A stretch of DNA of 9,821 bases. Source: an uncultured Anaerolineaceae bacterium. Its GTDB lineage: Bacteria > Chloroflexota > Anaerolineae > Anaerolineales > Anaerolineaceae. The translations under genes were made by a program, and so were the position numbers. The notes under the pieces are model-generated. The model saw only the letters and a list, made by a program, of their open reading frames with translations. It was not told the DNA's origin and did not search any database. This document shows positions 6,603 through 9,821 of the stretch, one piece after another (position 1 is the first letter of the stretch; each line of letters starts with the position of its first letter). Where the stretch lies: NCBI GenBank assembly GCA_937894825.1, contig CALCQT010000012.1, positions 1-9,821 of the forward strand. The letters run 5' to 3'.

Positions 6603-7194
6603 AGAAGAACAGGGCAAAGCCCTGATGGCTGCGATTCAGGTGATCCGGTCCGGCGGGGTTATCGCCATCCCGACCGATACGGTTTACGGAATCGCGGCCT
6701 CCGCTTTTGATGAGAGCGCCATTGCGCGGATCTTTCAGATAAAAAAAAGGGATGAAAATAAATCCATTGCCGTCCTGTTAGGCGACGCCGGTCAGGCGGC
6801 GGAAATCGCCAAAAGCTTTCCGCCTAAAGCGATCGCGCTGGCAAGTGCATACTGGCCGGGCGGATTAACGCTGTTGGTCGGAAAAAAAAACGGGCTGCCG
6901 GCAAGCCTCTCCGGCAATGAAAAAATCGGGCTTCGCATTCCCGATCACCCTTTCGCACGAGAATTGATTCGGTGCTGCGGCCCGCTGGCCACCAGTTCCG
7001 CCAATTTTTCAGGCCAGCCGCCGGCACTTTGTCTGGCCGATTTTTCCGAGCTATTAGAAGACCAGCTGGATTTGATCATTGATGACGGCCCCGTAAGCGG
7101 CAGCGTTGCATCAACCGTCGTCGATTGCACGGTCAATCCGGTGCAAATACTGCGGGAAGGCGCAATTTCAAAGGCGGAGATTGACCAATGTTGA
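6574..7194 (+). CDS. tsaC: L-threonylcarbamoyladenylate synthase (TsaC/Sua5/YwlC family)
   Basis: Makes threonylcarbamoyl-AMP from threonine, bicarbonate and ATP, the first step of the t6A modification at position 37 of ANN-decoding tRNAs. It is 206 residues: a single YrdC domain without the extra C-terminal Sua5 domain, hence tsaC rather than sua5. Motifs seen: PTDTVYGIA (33-41), KKRDENKSI (57-65, the ATP/phosphate-binding Lys/Arg segment), WPGGLTLL (94-101), IGLRIPDHP (118-126), ATSSANFSGQP (139-149) and SVASTVVD (177-184). AAGGAGG (6557-6563) sits ten bases before the ATG, inside prmC, supporting this start. It overlaps prmC by 29 bases and the following lipoprotein gene by seven. Adjacency to prfA and prmC is a frequent bacterial arrangement. 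Confidence 0.95.
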   Translation: MHRILAITDKEEQGKALMAAIQVIRSGGVIAIPTDTVYGIAASAFDESAIARIFQIKKRDENKSIAVLLGDAGQAAEIAKSFPPKAIALASAYWPGGLTLLVGKKNGLPASLSGNEKIGLRIPDHPFARELIRCCGPLATSSANFSGQPPALCLADFSELLEDQLDLIIDDGPVSGSVASTVVDCTVNPVQILREGAISKAEIDQC

Positions 7195-8342
7195 ATAAAG
7201 TCCGGCGCGATACCATCAGGATCATGGCAATCATCCTGATGGGCCTGACAAGCAGCTGTTCCCTGGTGGATCTGCGCAATACCGTCCAAGACAAGGCTGC
7301 TGATCTGTTTGTGGCACAAACTATAACGATGCCGGTACTCTCCACACCCCGCCCGACCCAAACCGTGACAGCCAGCCCGACCACCCAAACCACAGCAACC
7401 GCCGACGTTTCCCCCACGGAGACGATCGCGACGACAGCGCCATTCTACACGCCGGAGGCGCTGTTTACGGACATTTCGCTTTATGCCGAATCCAGCGAGG
7501 ATTTTCTGCAGATGGAAGGGGATATCACCATCCCGGATGGCACAACGGTATCTCCGCGCGAAATGTTTGTCAAAAGTTGGCGATTGCAGAACATGGGAAA
7601 TCTGATCTGGACCAAGAATTATCGGGTGGTTATTGCCTATACCAATCCATTCGGCGCGCCGCAAACAACCAGTGCAATTTTTATTCAACCGACCGAATTG
7701 ATCGACTTTTCCATCAGTTCCTGGGGTCCTCGCCTTTACAACGTGCGAAAGGGCGGAACCGCCGACCTGGTCCTCCCGCTGCAGGCGCCGGAAACGCCGG
7801 GAGAATACCGGGTGGAATTTTTTATGATCAACGAAGCCGACGAAATTGTCACTCCGCGTTTCTGGATCTATTTCAATGTCGAACAAACGCCCGAACAGGC
7901 GGCAGCCACGCAAACGGCCATTGCACTGGCCAGCCAAACGCCTGATCTCACCAGCACACCGACACCTGAGCCAACAATTTCCGTGCCGGCTTATGACTGG
8001 AGCGGGGAATGGATTTTCCGCGATCCCTTCGATGATATTGCGCTGAATCCGGTCCGGGGGTGGCTGACGCAGAACGGAACGGAAGTAAAAGGGTTTTTCT
8101 ACGACACCGACAACGAGCCGGTAATCATTGAGGGAACCGTCCAACAGGATGGCAGAGTGCTGGAAGGAAAATTTGCCTGGCCATGGCAAAACCGGGCTGC
8201 TCCCTTCGTCTGGCGAATGATCGCCAGCCGGAATCAGTTTTACTCCGTTTCTGAAAACGGCCAACTCGCTTTCGGCAGCATATGCGGCAGCAGAAATGGT
8301 ATGCCTTTCCCGGATCATTGCGCTTTACCCAGGGGAGACTAA
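7188..8342 (+). CDS. Putative lipoprotein with NBR1-type Ig-like domain and Thr/Pro-rich linkers
   Basis: 384 residues, predicted to be anchored outside the membrane. The N-terminus has basic residues (MLNKVRR), a hydrophobic segment IMAIILMGL, and a lipobox-like TSSC with C24. The lipobox is imperfect, with Thr at -3. Residues about 48-90 form a Thr/Pro-rich linker. About 96-232 resemble the NBR1 (next to BRCA1) Ig-like domain: MFVKSWRLQNMGNLIWTKNY, then a Gly-Thr-rich turn and TPGEYRVEFFM. A second linker (about 240-267, TSTPTPEPT) leads to a C-terminal beta-rich domain (268-384) starting YDWSGEWIF, with alternating hydrophobics and two cysteines (C366, C378) that could pair. I do not recognise this last domain. 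The ATG overlaps the tsaC stop and has GGAG eight bases upstream. A cell-surface binding or adhesion role is inference only. Confidence 0.8.
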   Translation: MLNKVRRDTIRIMAIILMGLTSSCSLVDLRNTVQDKAADLFVAQTITMPVLSTPRPTQTVTASPTTQTTATADVSPTETIATTAPFYTPEALFTDISLYAESSEDFLQMEGDITIPDGTTVSPREMFVKSWRLQNMGNLIWTKNYRVVIAYTNPFGAPQTTSAIFIQPTELIDFSISSWGPRLYNVRKGGTADLVLPLQAPETPGEYRVEFFMINEADEIVTPRFWIYFNVEQTPEQAAATQTAIALASQTPDLTSTPTPEPTISVPAYDWSGEWIFRDPFDDIALNPVRGWLTQNGTEVKGFFYDTDNEPVIIEGTVQQDGRVLEGKFAWPWQNRAAPFVWRMIASRNQFYSVSENGQLAFGSICGSRNGMPFPDHCALPRGD

Positions 8343-8343
8343 A

Positions 8344-8496
8344 ATGAAAACAATCGCTGAACTGACAAAAATTATGCAGGATCTGGTGGATGCCAAAGGC
8401 TGGTCCGGAGCAGATTCCAAGCGGGAACAAACACCCCGTAATCTGGCCTGCAGCCTGAACAATAAAAAAATTCTGGTAATATTAGTCACATATTAG
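8344..8496 (+). pseudogene. 50-codon stub resembling the N-terminus of a MazG-like pyrophosphohydrolase
   Basis: It starts one base after the lipoprotein stop, with AGGGGAG shortly upstream. Residues 1-38 read MKTIAELTKIMQDLVDAKGW...QTPRNLACSL, which resembles the opening of MazG-like and dCTP-pyrophosphatase proteins. These often begin with a helix, then GW or DW, then TPRNLA(L)SL. Full members continue for about 60-80 residues with acidic Mg2+-binding motifs (EAAELLE..QW). Here the similarity stops, and an unrelated hydrophobic end KKILVILVTY and a TAG follow. No other frame before 8509 carries the missing part. The simplest reading is a truncated relic, perhaps from a deletion. Alternatively it is a small expressed peptide, since its ribosome site and operon spacing are intact. 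It cannot be an active pyrophosphohydrolase. Confidence 0.5.
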
Positions 8497-8508
8497 GGGG
8501 ATGCAACC
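8495..8508 (+). promoter_or_regulatory. Ribosome binding site of the dihydroorotase-like gene
   Basis: AGGGGG begins inside the TAG stop of the upstream stub and is followed by eight bases (ATGCAACC) and then the ATG at 8509. The ATG within that spacer is not in frame with the gene. The site supports active translation of the pseudoenzyme. Confidence 0.6.
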
Positions 8509-9588
8509 ATGCTCACATTGCCCGGTTTGATCGATATCCAGACACATATCAGCGCCGCGAAATCGGAACAACAGGAGGATTGGTCCAGCCTGACCGCCGC
8601 TGCGTTGGCCGGCGGCTTCACCACAGTCCTCGTCATGCCGGACGCCGTTCCGGCAATCACTGACGAGTCTTCCCTGAAGAACACCCTCGATGTAGCGTCG
8701 GATACCGCTTACTGTGATTTCGGGCAAATCATCGCCGCAACCACTGTCAATGCCCGTGAAACGGAAGTGTTCCAGGACCAGGCCGCTGCAATTCTGCTGA
8801 ATTCACCCGGGCCGGAAGCGGAATCGGTACTCAAGAACATGCACGCCATGAACCGCATTTTCAGCAACTGGCCAAAGGAAAAGCCGGTCTGCATTGATGC
8901 GGACGCGCACCCGATCGGAACCGCGCTGTTCACTGCCAAGGTACATCAATGCCCTGTTCATGTTTTTAACGTTTCAACGACGGAACAGATTGAGTTGATC
9001 AAAGAAGCCAAGGAGCTTGGCGGCAATGTGACCTGTTCCGTTTCGCCGCACCATCTGTTCCTGAGCCAGAAACATTTAGAAAAAATGCCCGAAAATATGC
9101 GGCTTTCATTTTTGACGCTGGGCACAGAGGCAGACCGGCGAATGATTTGGAAAAATCTCTCGCTGATCGATTGCTTCGCATCGAACCACGTTCCCTGGCC
9201 TTGCGGCACCATCGAGAAACCGGATTCCCCTGCCACCGGAAACCCCGGACTTGAAACCGCGCTGGCGCTCTATCTCTACGCCGTTCAGGGTGGTTTTATG
9301 ACGATGGAAGACCTGATCGCCCGCTGTTATACCAATCCGAAACGCATTTTCAATCTGCCGGAACAGCTCAACACTCAGGTTGAAGTGGATGACGAAACAC
9401 CGTTCAAAGTCGATCCGGATCAATTTGCCACCCGCTGTAAACGCTCCCCGTATGCCGAAATGGAATTTCATGCGCGGATCGTGCGGGTAACGCTGCGCGG
9501 CAAGACAGTATACAAAAACGGCAAACTGCTGGCGAAACCCGGTTCGGGACGAAACGCGTCCGGATATCTGCCCAAGTTGATCGAATAA
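8509..9588 (+). CDS. Dihydroorotase-like protein lacking most metal ligands (probable pseudoenzyme)
   Basis: 359 residues. Colinear with the dihydroorotase (DHO) domain of animal CAD, from LPGLIDI (4-10) through TAAALAGGFTTV, SPHHLFLS (179-186), DCFAS (221-225) and NPGLETAL to VTLRGKTVYKNGKL near the end. DHOase cyclises carbamoyl-aspartate to dihydroorotate in pyrimidine synthesis using two metals held by HxH, a carboxylated Lys, two His and an Asp. Here HVH is QTH (Q11, H13 kept), the Lys is A94, the His are D130 and N154, and the Asp is N226. Substrate residues also differ (Arg to S15, Asn to D45). Catalysis is therefore very unlikely, yet the frame is intact with a good ribosome site. Known inactive DHOases (pyrC' of Pseudomonas) serve as structural partners of aspartate transcarbamoylase. 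A similar role is possible but no pyrB is in view. The assignment is from memory of the CAD sequence. Confidence 0.85.
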   Translation: MLTLPGLIDIQTHISAAKSEQQEDWSSLTAAALAGGFTTVLVMPDAVPAITDESSLKNTLDVASDTAYCDFGQIIAATTVNARETEVFQDQAAAILLNSPGPEAESVLKNMHAMNRIFSNWPKEKPVCIDADAHPIGTALFTAKVHQCPVHVFNVSTTEQIELIKEAKELGGNVTCSVSPHHLFLSQKHLEKMPENMRLSFLTLGTEADRRMIWKNLSLIDCFASNHVPWPCGTIEKPDSPATGNPGLETALALYLYAVQGGFMTMEDLIARCYTNPKRIFNLPEQLNTQVEVDDETPFKVDPDQFATRCKRSPYAEMEFHARIVRVTLRGKTVYKNGKLLAKPGSGRNASGYLPKLIE

Positions 9589-9596
9589 AAGTTAAA

Positions 9597-9821
9597 TTAC
9601 AGTATTATCGGCTGGCTTTCCGAGAAGATTTGGATGGTCCGGTAGGCGTCGGCATACATTGCCTCCATCGCCCATGATTCAACACTTTCAAACAGGACCG
9701 AACCCTTCACCTCATTCAGGTGCTTACGAACCGTGTCCACACCGGCACGCGCCATATAAGAGTAATAATTGATCTTTCGCACGCCGCGGGAAATCACCCG
9801 GCGATAATCTTCATGACTGAC
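9597..9821 (-). CDS. Class II (ketose-bisphosphate) aldolase-like protein, C-terminal part
   Basis: Partial gene entering from the right edge: 74 codons plus the TAA at 9597-9599. The visible part begins VSHEDYRRVISRGVRKINYYSYMARAG. In class II fructose-bisphosphate and related aldolases the pattern (D/E)-(D/E)-x-R-R-x-I-x-x-G-(I/V)-x-K-I-N-x-x(T/S) marks the last strand and helix of the barrel, where the Asn of KIN contacts the substrate phosphate. The remainder, with SWAMEAMYADAYRTIQIF, is less typical of fructose-bisphosphate aldolase, so a different ketose-bisphosphate substrate is possible. The zinc ligands lie outside the window. The gene converges with the dihydroorotase-like gene, with only eight bases between the two stops and no visible terminator hairpin. 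Confidence 0.7.
   Translation of the reverse strand, partial: VSHEDYRRVISRGVRKINYYSYMARAGVDTVRKHLNEVKGSVLFESVESWAMEAMYADAYRTIQIFSESQPIIL

Noticed and set aside
6945..8318. A 457-codon open frame on the minus strand, opposite tsaC and the lipoprotein gene
   Set aside because: Its translation is low-complexity and Arg/Cys/Gly-rich, matches no family I know, and lies wholly opposite two well supported genes. The open frame follows from the Thr/Pro-rich codon use on the plus strand.
8509..9588. Annotating this gene simply as a working dihydroorotase pyrC
   Set aside because: Five of six metal-ligand positions and two substrate residues are substituted, so the enzymatic name would mislead.

Overview
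The window looks like chromosomal DNA of a free-living bacterium, most probably a member of the Chloroflexota (Anaerolineae-like). That is inference, resting on three things: the lipoprotein at 7188-8342, which joins an NBR1-type Ig-like domain to Thr/Pro-rich linkers, a style common in that group; the compact prfA-prmC-tsaC cluster; and the lspA-rluD pair. No rRNA, tRNA, CRISPR array, insertion sequence or phage gene was recognised.

Left part, minus strand. Positions 1-964 hold the N-terminal third of a Ca2+-type P-type ATPase that runs off the left edge. About 720 bases without a convincing gene follow (965-1685), containing an A/T-rich terminator-like hairpin near 1551-1588. Next is a two-gene operon read leftwards, lspA (signal peptidase II) then rluD (23S rRNA pseudouridine synthase), with a 4-base stop/start overlap. 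lspA appears to start at a TTG and to have a long leader with a TATAAT box at 3447-3452. A perfect 11-bp hairpin (3481-3517) separates this operon from a secreted SIMPL/DUF541 protein gene (3622-4350).

Right part, plus strand. A divergent intergenic region (4351-4640) holds a 31-base imperfect dyad just upstream of an extended -10 box. A tightly packed six-gene run follows: prfA (release factor 1), prmC (methyltransferase that modifies the release-factor GGQ glutamine), tsaC (threonylcarbamoyl-AMP synthase for tRNA t6A), an NBR1-domain lipoprotein, a 50-codon fragment resembling the N-terminus of a MazG-like pyrophosphohydrolase, and a dihydroorotase-like protein. Spacing is +9, -29, -7, +1 and +12 bases, so co-transcription is likely. 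The first three genes share a translation theme (termination factor, its modifier, tRNA modification). The last three are accessory. At the right edge a convergent gene (9597-9821, minus) encodes the C-terminus of a class II aldolase-like protein.

The most notable item is the dihydroorotase-like protein at 8509-9588. It matches the dihydroorotase domain of animal CAD over nearly its whole length, but five of the six canonical zinc-ligand positions are substituted while the reading frame is intact. It looks like a maintained pseudoenzyme rather than a decaying gene. The MazG-like stub directly before it is the second item worth attention.
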